Source of the DNA: Crossaster papposus
Taxonomy: Eukaryota > Echinodermata > Asteroidea > Velatida > Solasteridae
Direction of reading: 5' to 3'
Assembly: GCA_037893245.1 (NCBI GenBank)
Contig: JBAIAA010000262.1
Span: 1,240,001 to 1,304,000, forward strand
Length of the DNA: 64,000 nt
In this document: positions 35,235 through 47,965 of the stretch, in pieces
Layout of the letters: each line of letters opens with the position of its first letter
How positions within the stretch are numbered: position 1 is the first letter of the stretch
The notes under the pieces: model-generated
Told to the model about the DNA's origin: nothing
Databases searched by the model: none
What the model saw: the letters and a program-made list of their open reading frames with translations, nothing else
Made by a program: the position numbers and the translations under genes

Positions 35235-35483
35235 TCATGTGAATTTAGAAAAAGCAAACAAAATGAAAGCAGACATTCTAAAAACATTCTAAAATATTTA
35301 TTACATTTGAATAACAGTGAAGCAAAAATACCTCTTTAGCAGAGCGAGGTTTTGGTCCTCGGACCTCTTGGTTATGTGCCCAGCACGCTCCCACCCCACT
35401 GCAACACTCTGCGTAACTATTTTTAATGAAAATGAAATCACTATCAAGGAAATAATTATCCTGAGCAGACCGAGGTTGTGGTC

Positions 35484-35491
35484 ATCCGAAC
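35484..35491. repeat. MITE target-site duplication, left copy
   Basis: ATCCGAAC, matching 35765-35772 exactly. Uninterrupted C modules elsewhere contain the sequence once (GTCATCCGAACTCTC), which confirms the pre-insertion site. Confidence 0.9.
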
Positions 35492-35764
35492 CACTGACCT
35501 CTATACATGGACAGATCATCCATTGTTTAATTTTGAAGTCGGCATGCAGAGAAGTGCAACATGGCGGACCCACAAAGTCACTCTGTGAGCCAATGAAATG
35601 TCCAGGTGTAGAGTTCAGTTGGTTGGTAAATCCACTGACCTCTACAACTGGACATTTCATTGGCTCACAGCAGTGACGCCATGTTGCACTTCCAGTTCGC
35701 GCCGACTTCAAGTGTTAGCACAGCAGAATATGGACAATGATCCGTCCAGGTGTTGAGGTCAGTG
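35492..35764. mobile_element. 273-bp fold-back MITE, hAT-like
   Basis: Flanked by a perfect 8-bp target duplication ATCCGAAC (35484-35491 and 35765-35772) inside a C module. Terminal inverted repeats begin CACTGACCTC and match at about 24 of 28 positions. Internally GTGAGCCAATGAAATGTCCA pairs with its complement further right, and AAGTGCAACATGGCG pairs with CGCCATGTTGCACTT, so the whole element folds back. The TIR-like motif CACTGACCTCTACA also occurs internally. No coding capacity. An 8-bp duplication with CA-start TIRs points to hAT, though other 8-bp superfamilies remain possible. Confidence 0.88.
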
Positions 35765-36576
35765 ATCCGAACTCTCAGTTACTGACCAAGAAAGTGTCTA
35801 CTTCGTCACTCTGAGTCGAGTACCTCAAGTCATACCAAAAACTTGTTAGCAGAGCGAAATGAAAATGAAAATTAATTCACTATCAAGGACATAATTATCC
35901 TGAGCAGACCGAGGTTGTGGTCATCCGAAATATCGGTTACTGGCCAAGAAAGTGTCTACTTCGTCACTCTGAGTCGAGTACCTCAAGTCATACCAAAAAC
36001 GTGTTAGCAGAGCGAGGTTTCGATCTTCGGACCTCTGGGTTAAGGGCCCAGCACGCTTCCACTGCGCCACTCTACTTCATGTAAAGTTAGAAACAGCAAA
36101 CAAAATGAAAGCAGACATTCAAAAAACATTCTAAAATATGTATTACATTTGAATAACAGTGAAGCAAAACAAACTCTTTAGCAGAGCGAGGTTTTGGTGC
36201 TCGGACATCTGGGTTATGGGCCCAGCACGCTCACACTGCTCCACTCTACTTCATGTACATTTAGAAACAGCAAACAAAATGAAAGCAGACATTCTAAAAA
36301 CATTCTAAAATATGTATTACATTTGAATAACAGTGAAGCAAAAGAAACTCATCAGCAGAGCGAGGTTTTGGTCCTCGGACCTTTGGGTTATGGGCCCAGC
36401 AGGCTCCCACTGCAACACTCTGCGTAACTATTTTTAATGAAAATGAAATCACTATCAATGAAATAATTATCCTGAGCAGACCGAGGTTGTGGTCATCCGA
36501 ACTCTCTGTTACTGACCAAGAAAGCGTCTACTTCGTCACTCTGAGTCGAGTACCTCAAGTCATACCAAAAACTTGT

Positions 36577-36648
36577 TAGCAGAGCGAGGTTTCGATCCTC
36601 GAACCTCTGGGTTATGGGCCCAGCACGCTTCCACTGCGCCACTCTGCT
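36577..36648 (-). tRNA. Initiator tRNA-Met (CAT), all stems intact
   Basis: One difference from the perfect copies, C to T in the variable loop (position 48). All four stems, the CCCATAA loop and the ATCGAAA loop are intact. Position 48 makes the Levitt pair in most tRNAs, so the change may be mildly destabilising. TTTTT trailer present. Confidence 0.82.
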
Positions 36649-37966
36649 TCATGTGAATTTAGAAACAGCAAACAAAATGAAAGCGGACATTCTAAAAACA
36701 TTCAAAAATATGTATTACATTTGAATAACAGTGAAGCAAAAATACCTCTTTAGCAGAGCGAGGTTTTGGTCCTCGGACCTCTGGGTTATGGGCCCAGCAC
36801 ACTCCCACCGCACCACTCTGCGTAACTATTTTTAATGAAAATGAAATCACTATCAAGGAAATAATTATCCTCAGCAGACCGAGGTTGTGGTCATCCGAAC
36901 TCTCGGTTACTGACCAAGAAAGTGGTCTACTTCGTCACTCTGAGTCGCGTACCTCAAGTAATACCAAAAACTTGTTAGCAGAGCGAGGTTTTGGTCCTCG
37001 GAACTCTGGGTTATGGGCCCAGCTCGCTCCCATTGCGCCTCTCTGCTTCATGTAAATTTAGAAACAGAAAACAAAATTAAAGCAGACATTCTAAAAACAT
37101 TCTAAAATATTTATTACATTTGAATAACAGTGAAGCAAAACTACCTCTTTAGCAGAGCGAGGTTTTGGTGTTCGGACCTCTGGGTTATGGGCCGAGCACG
37201 CTCCCACTGCAACACTTTGCGTAACTATTTTTAATGAAAATGAAATCACTATCAAGGAAATAATTTTCCTGAGCAAACCGAGGTTGTGGTCATCAGAACT
37301 CTCGGTTAATGACCAAGAAAGTGTCTACTTCGTCACTCTGAGTCGAGTACCTCAAGTCATACCAAAAACTTGTTAGCAGAGCGATGTTTCGATCCTCGGA
37401 CCTCTGGTTTATGGGCCCAGCACGCTTCCCCTGCGCCACTTTGCTTCATATGAATTTAGAAACAGCAAACAAAATGAAAGCAGACATTCTCAAAACATTC
37501 TAAAATATTTATTACATTTGAATAACAGTGAAGCAAAAATACCTCTTTAGAAGAGCGAGGTTTAGGTCCTCGGACCTCTGGGTTATGGGCCCAGCACGAT
37601 TCCACTGCGCCACTCTGCTTCATGTGAATTTAGAAACAGCAAACAAAATTAAAGCAAACATTCTAAAAACATTTTAAAATAGTTATTACATTCCAATAAC
37701 AGTGAAGCAAAAATACCACTTTAGCAGAGCGAGGTTTTGGTCCCAGCACGCTCCCACTGCTCCACTATGCGTAACTATTGTTAATGAAATTGAAATCACT
37801 ATCAAGGAAATAATTATCCTGAGCAGACCAAGTTTGTGGGCATCCGAACTCTCGGTTACTGACCAAGAAAGTGTCTACTTCGTCACTCTGAGTCGAGTAC
37901 CTCAAGTCATACCAAAAGCTTGTTAGCAGAGCGAGGTTCCGATCCTCGGACCTCTGGGTTATGGAC

Positions 37967-40900
37967 CCAGCACGCTCCCACTGCAACACTCTGCGTAACT
38001 ATTTTTAATGAAAATGAAAATGAAATCACTATCAAGGAAATAATTATCCTGAGCAAACCGAGGTTGTGGTCATCCGAACTCTCGGTTACTGACCAAGAAA
38101 GTGTCTACTTCGTCACTCTGAGTCGAGTACATCAAGTCATACCAAAAACTTGGAAGCAGAGCGAGGTTTTGGTCCTCGGACCTCTGGGTTATGGGCCCAG
38201 CACGCTCCCATTGCGCCACTCTGCTTCATGTAAATTTACAAACAGAAAACAAAATGAAAGCAGACATTCTAAAAACATTCTAAAATATTTATTACATTTG
38301 AATAACAGTGAAGCAAAAATACCTCTTTAGCAGAGCGAGATTTTGGTCTTCGGACCTCTGGGTTATGGGCCCAGCACGCTCCCACTGCAACACTCTGCGT
38401 AACTATTTTTAATGAAAATGAAAATGAAATCACTATCAAGGAAATAATTATCCTGAGCAAACCGAGGTTGTGGTCATCCGAACTCTCGGTTACTGACCAA
38501 GAAAGTGTCTACTTCGTCACTCTGAGTCGAGTACATCAAGTCATACCAAAAACCTGTTAGCAGAGCGAGGTTTCGATCCTCGGACCTCTGGGTTATGGGC
38601 CCAGCACTCTTCCACTGCGCCACTTTGCTTCATGTGGATTTAGAAACAGCAAACAAAATTAAAGCAGACATTCTAAAAACATTCTAAAATATGTATTACA
38701 TTTGAATAACAGTGAAGCAAAAATACCTCTTTAGCAGATCGAGGATTTGGTCCTCGGACCTCGGTGTTATGGGCCCAGCACGCTCCCATTGCTCCACTCT
38801 AATTCATGTAAATTTAGAAACAGCAAACAAAATGAAAGCGGACATTCTAAAAACATTCAAAAATATGTATTACATTTGAATAACAGTGAAGCAAACATAC
38901 CTCTTTAGCAGAGCGACGTTTTGGTCTTAGGACCTCTGGGTTATGGGCCCAGCACACTCCCACCGCACCACTCTGCGTAACTATTTTTAATGAAAATGAA
39001 ATCACTATCAAGGAAATAATTATCCTCAGCAGACCGAGGTTGTGGTCATCCGAACTCTCGGTTACTGACCAAGAAAGTGTCTACTTCGTCACTCTGAGTC
39101 GAGTACCTCAAGTCATACCAAAAACGTGTTAGCAGAGCGAAGTTTTGATCTTCGGACCTCTGGGTTAAGGGCCCAGCACGCTTCCACTGCGCCACTCTAC
39201 TTCATGTAAAGTTAGAAACAGCAAACAAAATGAAAGCAGACATTCTAAAAACATTCTAAAATATTTATTAAATTTGAATAACAGTGAAGCAAAAAATACC
39301 TCTTTAGCAGAGCGAGGTTTTGGTTTTCGGACCTCTGGGTTATGGGCCCAGCACGCTCCCACTGCAACACTCTGCGTAACTATTTGTAATGAAAATGAAA
39401 TCACTATCAAGGAAATAATTATCCTGAGCAGAGCGAGGTTGTGGTCATCCGAACTCTCGGTTACTGACCAAGAAAGTGGTCTACTTCGTCACTCTGAGTC
39501 GCGTACCTCAAGTAATACCAACAACTTGTTAGCAGAGCGAGGTTTTGGTCCTCGGACCTCTGGGTTATGGGCCCAGCACGCTCCCATTGCGCCTCTCTGC
39601 TTCATGTAAATTTAGAAACATAAAACAAAATTAAAGCAGACATTCTAAAAACATTCTAAAATATGTATTACATTTGAATAACAGTGAAGCAAAAATAACT
39701 CTTTAGCAGAGCGAGGTTTTGGTCTTCGGACCTCTGGGTTATGGGCCCAGCACGCTCCCACTGCAACACTCTGCGTAACTATCTTTCCTGAAAATGAAAT
39801 CACTATCAAGGAAATAATTATCCTGAGCAGACCGAGGTTGTGGTCATCGGAACTCTCGGTTACTGACCAAGAAAGTGTCTACTTCGTTACTCTGAGTCGA
39901 GTACATCAAGTCATACCAAAAACCTGTTAGCAGAGCGAGGTTTCGATCCTCGGACCTCTGGGTTATGGGCCCAGCACTCTTCCACTGCGCCACTTTGCTT
40001 CATGTGGATTTAGAAACAGCAAACAAAATTAAAGCAGACTTTCTAAAAACATTCTAAAATATGTATTACATTTGAATAACAGTGAAGCAAAAATACCTCT
40101 TTAGCAGAGCGAGGTTTTGGTCTTCGGACCTCTGGGTTATGGGCCCAGCACGCTCCCATTGCGCCTCTCTGCTTCATGTAAATTTAGAAACATAAAACAA
40201 AATTAAAGCAGACATTCTAAAAACATTCTAAAATATTTATTACATTTGAATAACAGTGAAGCAAAAATAACTCTTTAGCAGAGCGAGGTTTTGGTCTTCG
40301 GACCTCTGGGTTATGGGCCCAGCACGCTCCCACTGCAACACTCTGCGTAACTATCTTTCCTGAAAATGAAATCACTATCAAGGAAATAATTATCCTGAGC
40401 AGACCGAGGTTGTGGTCATCCGAACTCTCGGTTACTGACCAAGAAAGTGTCTACTTCGTTACTCTGAGTCGAGTACATCAAGTCATACCAAAAACCTGTT
40501 AGCAGAGCGAGGTTTCGATCCTCGGACCTCTGGGTTATGGGCCCAGCACTCTTCCACTGCGCCACTTTGCTTCATGTGGATTTCGAAACAGCAAACAAAA
40601 TTAAAGCAGACTTTCTAAAAACATTCTAAAATATGTATTACATTTGAATAACAGTGAAGCAAAAATACCTCTTTAGCAGAGCGAGGTTTTGGTCTTCGGA
40701 CCTCTGGGTTATGGGTCCAGCACGCTCCCACTGCAACACTCTGCGTAACTATTTGTAATGAAAATGAAATCACTATCAAGCAAATAATTATCCTGAGCAG
40801 ACCGAGGTTGTGGTCATCCGAACTCTCGGTTACTGACCAAGAACGTGGTCTACTTCGTCACTCTGAGTCGCGTACCTCAAGTAATACCAAAAACTTGTTA

Positions 40901-43900
40901 GCAGAGCGAGGTTTTGGTCCTCGGACCTCTGGGTTATGGGCCCAGCACGCTCCCATTGCGCCTCTCTGCTTCATGCAAATTTAGAAACATAAAACAAAAT
41001 TAAAGCAGACATTCTAAAAACATTCTAAAATATTTATTACATTTGAATAACAGTGAAGCAAAAATACCTCTTTAGCAGAGCGAGATTTTGGTCTTCGGAC
41101 CTCTGGGTTATGGGCCCAGCACGCTCCCACTGCAACACTCTGCGTAACTATTTTTAATGAAAATGAAAATGAAATCACTATCAAGGAAATAATTATCCTG
41201 AGCAAACCGAGGTTGTGGTCATCCGAACTCTCGGTTACTGACCAAGAAAGTGTCTACTTCGTCACTCTGAGTCGAGTACATCAAGTCATACCAAAAACTT
41301 GGAAGCAGAGCGAGGTTTTGGTCCTCGGACCTCTGGGTTATGGGCCCAGCACGCTCCCATTGCGCCACTCTGCTTCATGTAAATTTACAAACAGAAAACA
41401 AAATGAAAGCAGACATTCTAAAAACATTCTAAAATATTTATTACATTTGAATAACAGTGAAGCAAAAATACCTCTTTAGCAGAGCGAGATTTTGGTCTTC
41501 GGACCTCTGGGTTATGGGCCCAGCACGCTCCCACTGCAACACTCTGCGTAACTATTTTTAATGAAAATGAAAATGAAATCACTATCAAGGAAATAATTAT
41601 CCTGAGCAAACCGAGGTTGTGGTCATCCGAACTCTCGGTTACTGACCAAGAAAGTGTCTACTTCGTCACTCTGAGTCGAGTACATCAAGTCATACCAAAA
41701 ACCTGTTAGCAGAGCGAGGTTTCGATCCTCGGACCTCTGGGTTATGGGCCCAGCACTCTTCCACTGCGCCACTTTGCTTCATGTGGATTTAGAAACAGCA
41801 AACAAAATTAAAGCAGACATTCTAAAAACATTCTAAAATATGTATTACATTTGAATAACAGTGAAGCAAAAATACCTCTTTAGCAGAGCGAGGATTTGGT
41901 CCTCGGACCTCGGTGTTATGGGCCCAGCACGCTCCCATTGCTCCACTCTAATTCATGTAAATTTAGAAACAGCAAACAAAATGAAAGCGGACATTCTAAA
42001 AACATTCAAAAATATGTATTACATTTGAATAACAGTGAAGCAAACATACCTCTTTAGCAGAGCGACGTTTTGGTCTTAGGACCTCTGGGTTATGGGCCCA
42101 GCACACTCCCACCGCACCACTCTGCGTAACTATTTTTAATGAAAATGAAATCACTATCAAGGAAATAATTATCCTCAGCAGACCGAGGTTGTGGTCATCC
42201 GAACTCTCGGTTACTGACCAAGAAAGTGTCTACTTCGTCACTCTGAGTCGAGTACCTCAAGTCATACCAAAAACGTGTTAGCAGAGCGAAGTTTTGATCT
42301 TCGGACCTCTGGGTTAAGGGCCCAGCACGCTTCCACTGCGCCACTCTACTTCATGTAAAGTTAGAAACAGCAAACAAAATGAAAGCAGACATTCTAAAAA
42401 CATTCTAAAATATTTATTAAATTTGAATAACAGTGAAGCAAAAAATACCTCTTTAGCAGAGCGAGGTTTTGGTTTTCGGACCTCTGGGTTATGGGCCCAG
42501 CACGCTCCCACTGCAACACTCTGCGTAACTATTTGTAATGAAAATGAAATCACTATCAAGGAAATAATTATCCTGAGCAGAGCGAGGTTGTGGTCATCCG
42601 AACTCTCGGTTACTGACCAAGAAAGTGGTCTACTTCGTCACTCTGAGTCGCGTACCTCAAGTAATACCAACAACTTGTTAGCAGAGCGAGGTTTTGGTCC
42701 TCGGACCTCTGGGTTATGGGCCCAGCACGCTCCCATTGCGCCTCTCTGCTTCATGTAAATTTAGAAACATAAAACAAAATTAAAGCAGACATTCTAAAAA
42801 CATTCTAAAATATGTATTACATTTGAATAACAGTGAAGCAAAAATAACTCTTTAGCAGAGCGAGGTTTTGGTCTTCGGACCTCTGGGTTATGGGCCCAGC
42901 ACGCTCCCACTGCAACACTCTGCGTAACTATCTTTCCTGAAAATGAAATCACTATCAAGGAAATAATTATCCTGAGCAGACCGAGGTTGTGGTCATCGGA
43001 ACTCTCGGTTACTGACCAAGAAAGTGTCTACTTCGTTACTCTGAGTCGAGTACATCAAGTCATACCAAAAACCTGTTAGCAGAGCGAGGTTTCGATCCTC
43101 GGACCTCTGGGTTATAGGCCCAGCACTCTTCCACTGCGCCACTTTGCTTCATGTGGATTTAGAAACAGCAAACAAAATTAAAGCAGACTTTCTAAAAACA
43201 TTCTAAAATATGTATTACATTTGAATAACAGTGAAGCAAAAATACCTCTTTAGCAGAGCGAGGTTTTGGTCTTCGGACCTCTGGGTTATGGGCCCAGCAC
43301 GCTCCCATTGCGCCTCTCTGCTTCATGTAAATTTAGAAACATAAAACAAAATTAAAGCAGACATTCTAAAAACATTCTAAAATATTTATTACATTTGAAT
43401 AACAGTGAAGCAAAAATAACTCTTTAGCAGAGCGAGGTTTTGGTCTTCGGACCTCTGGGTTATGGGACCAGCACGCTCCCACTGCAACACTCTGCGTAAC
43501 TATCTTTCCTGAAAATGAAATCACTATCAAGGAAATAATTATCCTGAGCAGACCGAGGTTGTGGTCATCCGAACTCTCGGTTACTGACCAAGAAAGTGTC
43601 TACTTCGTTACTCTGAGTCGAGTACATCAAGTCATACCAAAAACCTGTTAGCAGAGCGAGGTTTCGATCCTCGGACCTCTGGGTTATGGGCCCAGCACTC
43701 TTCCACTGCGCCACTTTGCTTCATGTGGATTTCGAAACAGCAAACAAAATTAAAGCAGACTTTCTAAAAACATTCTAAAATATGTATTACATTTGAATAA
43801 CAGTGAAGCAAAAATACCTCTTTAGCAGAGCGAGGTTTTGGTCTTCGGACCTCTGGGTTATGGGTCCAGCACGCTCCCACTGCAACACTCTGCGTAACTA

Positions 43901-44211
43901 TTTGTAATGAAAATGAAATCACTATCAAGCAAATAATTATCCTGAGCAGACCGAGGTTGTGGTCATCCGAACTCTCGGTTACTGACCAAGAACGTGGTCT
44001 ACTTCGTCACTCTGAGTCGCGTACCTCAAGTAATACCAAAAACTTGTTAGCAGAGCGAGGTTTTGGTCCTCGGACCTCTGGGTTATGGGCCCAGCACGCT
44101 CCCATTGCGCCTCTCTGCTTCATGCAAATTTAGAAACATAAAACAAAATTAAAGCAGACATTCTAAAAACATTCTAAAATATTTATTACATTTGAATAAC
44201 AGTGAAGCAAA
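37967..44211. repeat. 3149-bp tandem segmental duplication
   Basis: About 37967-41062 and 41116-44211 are nearly identical at a constant offset of 3149. Markers such as ACTTGGAAGC fall at 38148 and 41297. I noticed only about three differences (near 38738/41887, 39976/43125 and 40318/43467). Identity ends near 41063/44212, where AATACCTC changes to AATAACTC. This is the youngest-looking event in the window. Confidence 0.85.
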
Positions 44212-47200
44212 AATAACTCTTTAGCAGAGCGAGGTTTTGGTCTTCGGACCTCTGGGTTATGGGCCCAGCACGCTCCCACTGCAACACTCTGCGTAACTAT
44301 CTTTCCTGAAAATGAAATCACTATCAAGGAAATAATTATCCTGAGCAGACCGAGGTTGTGGTCATCCGAACTCTCGGTTACTTACCAAGAAAGTGTCTAC
44401 TTCGTCACTCTGAGTCGAGTATCTCAAGTCATACCAAAAACTTGTTAGCAGAGCGAGGTTTCGATACTCGGACCTCTGGGTTATGGGCCCAGCTCGCTCC
44501 CACTGCAACACTCTGCGTAACTATTTTTAATGGAAATGAAATCACTATCAAGGAAATAATTATCCTGAGCAGACCGAGGTTGTGGTCATCCGAACTCTCG
44601 GTTACTGACCAAGAAAGTGTCTACTTCGTCACTCTGAGTCGAGTACCTCAAGTCATACCAAAAACTTGTTAGCAGAGCGAGGTTCCGATCCTCGGACCTC
44701 TGGGTTATGAACCCAGCACGATTCCACTGCGCCACTCTGCTTCATGTGATTAAGAAACAGCAAACAAAATTAAAGCAAACATTCTAAAAACATTCTAAAA
44801 TAGTTATTACATTTGAATAACAGTGAAGCAAAAATACCTCTTTAGCAGAGCGAGGTTTTGGTCCTCGGACGTTTTGGTTATGGGCCCAGCACGCTCCCAC
44901 TGCTCCACTATGCGTAACTATTTTTAATGAAAATGAAATCACTATCAAGGAAATAATTATCCTGAGCAGACCGAGGTTGTGGTCATCCTAACTCTCGGTT
45001 ACTGACCAAGAAAGTGTCTACTTCGTCACTCTGAGTCGAATACCTCAAGTCATACCAAAAACTTGTTAGCAGAGCGATGTTTCGATCCTCGGACCTCTGG
45101 GTTATGGGCTCAGCACGCTTTCACTGCGCCACTCTGCTTCATATGAATTTAGAAACAGCAAACAAAATGAAAGCAGACATTCTAAAAACATTGTAAAATA
45201 TTTATTACATTTGAATAACAGTGAAGCAAAAATACCTCTTTAGCAGAGCGAGGTTTTGGTCCTCGGACCTCTGGGTTATGTGCCTAGCACGCTCCCAATG
45301 CTCCACTCTACTTCATGTAAATTTAGAAACAGAAAACAAAATGAAAGCAGACATTCTAAAAACATTCTAAAATATTTATTAAATTTGAATAACAGTGAAG
45401 AAAAAATACCTCTTTAGCAGAGCGAGGTTTGGGTCTTCGGACCTCTGGGTTATGGGCCCAGCACGCTCCCACTGCAACACTCTGCGTAACTATTTTTGAA
45501 TGAAAATTAAATCACTATCAAGGTAATAATTATCCGGAGCAGACCGAGGTTGTGGTCATCCGAACTCTCGGTTACTGACCAAGAAAGTGTCTACTTCGTC
45601 ACTCTGAGTCGAGTACCTCAAGTCATACCAACAACTTGTTAGCAGAGGGAAGTTTCGATCTTCGGACCTCCGGGTTATGGGCCCATCACGCTTCCACTGC
45701 GCCACTCTGCTTCATGTGAATTTAGAAACAGCAAACAAAATTAAAGCACACATTGTAAAAACATTCTAAAATATTTATTACATTTGAATAACAGTGAAGC
45801 AAAAATACCTCTTTAGCAGAACGAGGTTTTGGTCCTCGGACCTCTTGGTTATGGGCCCAGCACGCTCCCACTGCTCCACTGTGCGTAACTATTTTTAATG
45901 AAAAGGAAATCACTATTAAGGAAATAATTATCCTGAGCAGACCGAGGTTGTGGTCATCCGAACTCTCGGTTACTGACCAAGAACGTGGTCTACTTCGTCA
46001 CTCTGAGTCGCGTACCTCAAGTAATACCAAAAACTTGTTAGCAGAGCGAGGTTTTGGTCCTCGGACCTCTGGGTTATGGGCCCAGCACGCTCCCATTGCG
46101 CCTCTCTGCTTCATGCAAATTTAGAAACATAAAACAAAATTAAAGCAGACATTCTAAAAACATTCTAAAATATTTATTACATTTGAATAACAGTGAAGCA
46201 AAAATAACTCTTTAGCAGAGCGAGGTTTTGGTCTTCGGACCTCTGGGTTATGGGCCCAGCACGCTCCCACTGCAACACTCTGCGTAACTATCTTTCCTGA
46301 AAATGAAATCACTATCAAGGAAATAATTATCCTGAGCAGACCGAGGTTGTGGTCATCCGAACTCTCGGTTACTTACCAAGAAAGTGTCTACTTCGTCACT
46401 CTGAGTCGAGTATCTCAAGTCATACCAAAAACTTGTTAGCAGAGCGAGGTTTCGATACTCGGACCTCTGGGTTATGGGCCCAGCTCGCTCCCACTGCAAC
46501 ACTCTGCGTAACTATTTTTAATGAAAATGAAATCACTATCAAGGACATAATTATCCTGAGCAGACCGAGGTTGTGGTCATCCGAACTCTCGGTTACTGAC
46601 CAAGAAAGTGTCTACTTCGTCACTCTGAGTCGAGTATCTCAAGTCATACCAAAAACTTGTTAGCAGAGCGAGGTTCCGATCCTCGGACCTCTGGGTTATG
46701 AACCCAGCACGATTCCACTGCGCCACTCTGCTTCATGTGATTAAGAAACAGCAAACAAAATTAAAGCAAACATTCTAAAAACATTCTAAAATAGTTATTA
46801 CATTTGAATAACAGTGAAGCAAAAATACCTCTTTAGCAGAGCGAGGTTTTGGTCCTCGGACGTTTTGGTTATGGGCCCAGCACGCTCCCACTGCTCCACT
46901 ATGCGTAACTATTTTTAATGAAAATGAAATCACTATCAAGGAAATAATTATCCTGAGCAGACCGAGGTTGTGGTCATCCTAACTCTCGGTTACTGACCAA
47001 GAAAGTGTCTACTTCGTCACTCTGAGTCGAATACCTCAAGTCATACCAAAAACTTGTTAGCAGAGCGATGTTTCGATCCTCGGACCTCTGGGTTATGGGC
47101 TCAGCACGCTTTCACTGCGCCACTCTGCTTCATATGAATTTAGAAACAGCAAACAAAATGAAAGCAGACATTCTAAAAACATTGTAAAATATTTATTACA

Positions 47201-47965
47201 TTTGAATAACAGTGAAGCAAAAATACCTCTTTAGCAGAGCGAGGTTTTGGTCCTCGGACCTCTGGGTTATGTGCCTAGCACGCTCCCAATGCTCCACTCT
47301 ACTTCATGTAAATTTAGAAACAGAAAACAAAATGAAAGCAGACATTCTAAAAACATTCTAAAATATTTATTAAATTTGAATAACAGTGAAGAAAAAATAC
47401 CTCTTTAGCAGAGCGAGGTTTGGGTCTTCGGACCTCTGGGTTATGGGCCCAGCACGCTCCCACTGCAACACTCTGCGTAACTATTTTTGAATGAAAATTA
47501 AATCACTATCAAGGTAATAATTATCCGGAGCAGACCGAGGTTGTGGTCATCCGAACTCTCGGTTACTGACCAAGAAAGTGTCTACTTCGTCACTCTGAGT
47601 CGAGTACCTCAAGTCATACCAACAACTTGTTAGCAGAGGGAAGTTTCGATCTTCGGACCTCCGGGTTATGGGCCCATCACGCTTCCACTGCGCCACTCTG
47701 CTTCATGTGAATTTAGAAACAGCAAACAAAATTAAAGCACACATTGTAAAAACATTCTAAAATATTTATTACATTTGAATAACAGTGAAGCAAAAATACC
47801 TCTTTAGCAGAACGAGGTTTTGGTCCTCGGACCTCTTGGTTATGGGCCCAGCACGCTCCCACTGCTCCACTGTGCGTAACTATTTTTAATGAAAAGGAAA
47901 TCACTATTAAGGAAATAATTATCCTGAGCAGACCGAGGTTGTGGTCATCCGAACTCTCGGTTACT
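43985..47965. repeat. 1991-bp tandem segmental duplication
   Basis: About 43985-45975 is repeated at 45976-47965, starting at GACCAAGAACGTGGTC (43984 and 45975). Differences are few: near 44531, 44557 and 44648. The length equals five 398-bp dimers. It overlaps the end of the 3149-bp duplication, so the events are nested. Confidence 0.82.
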
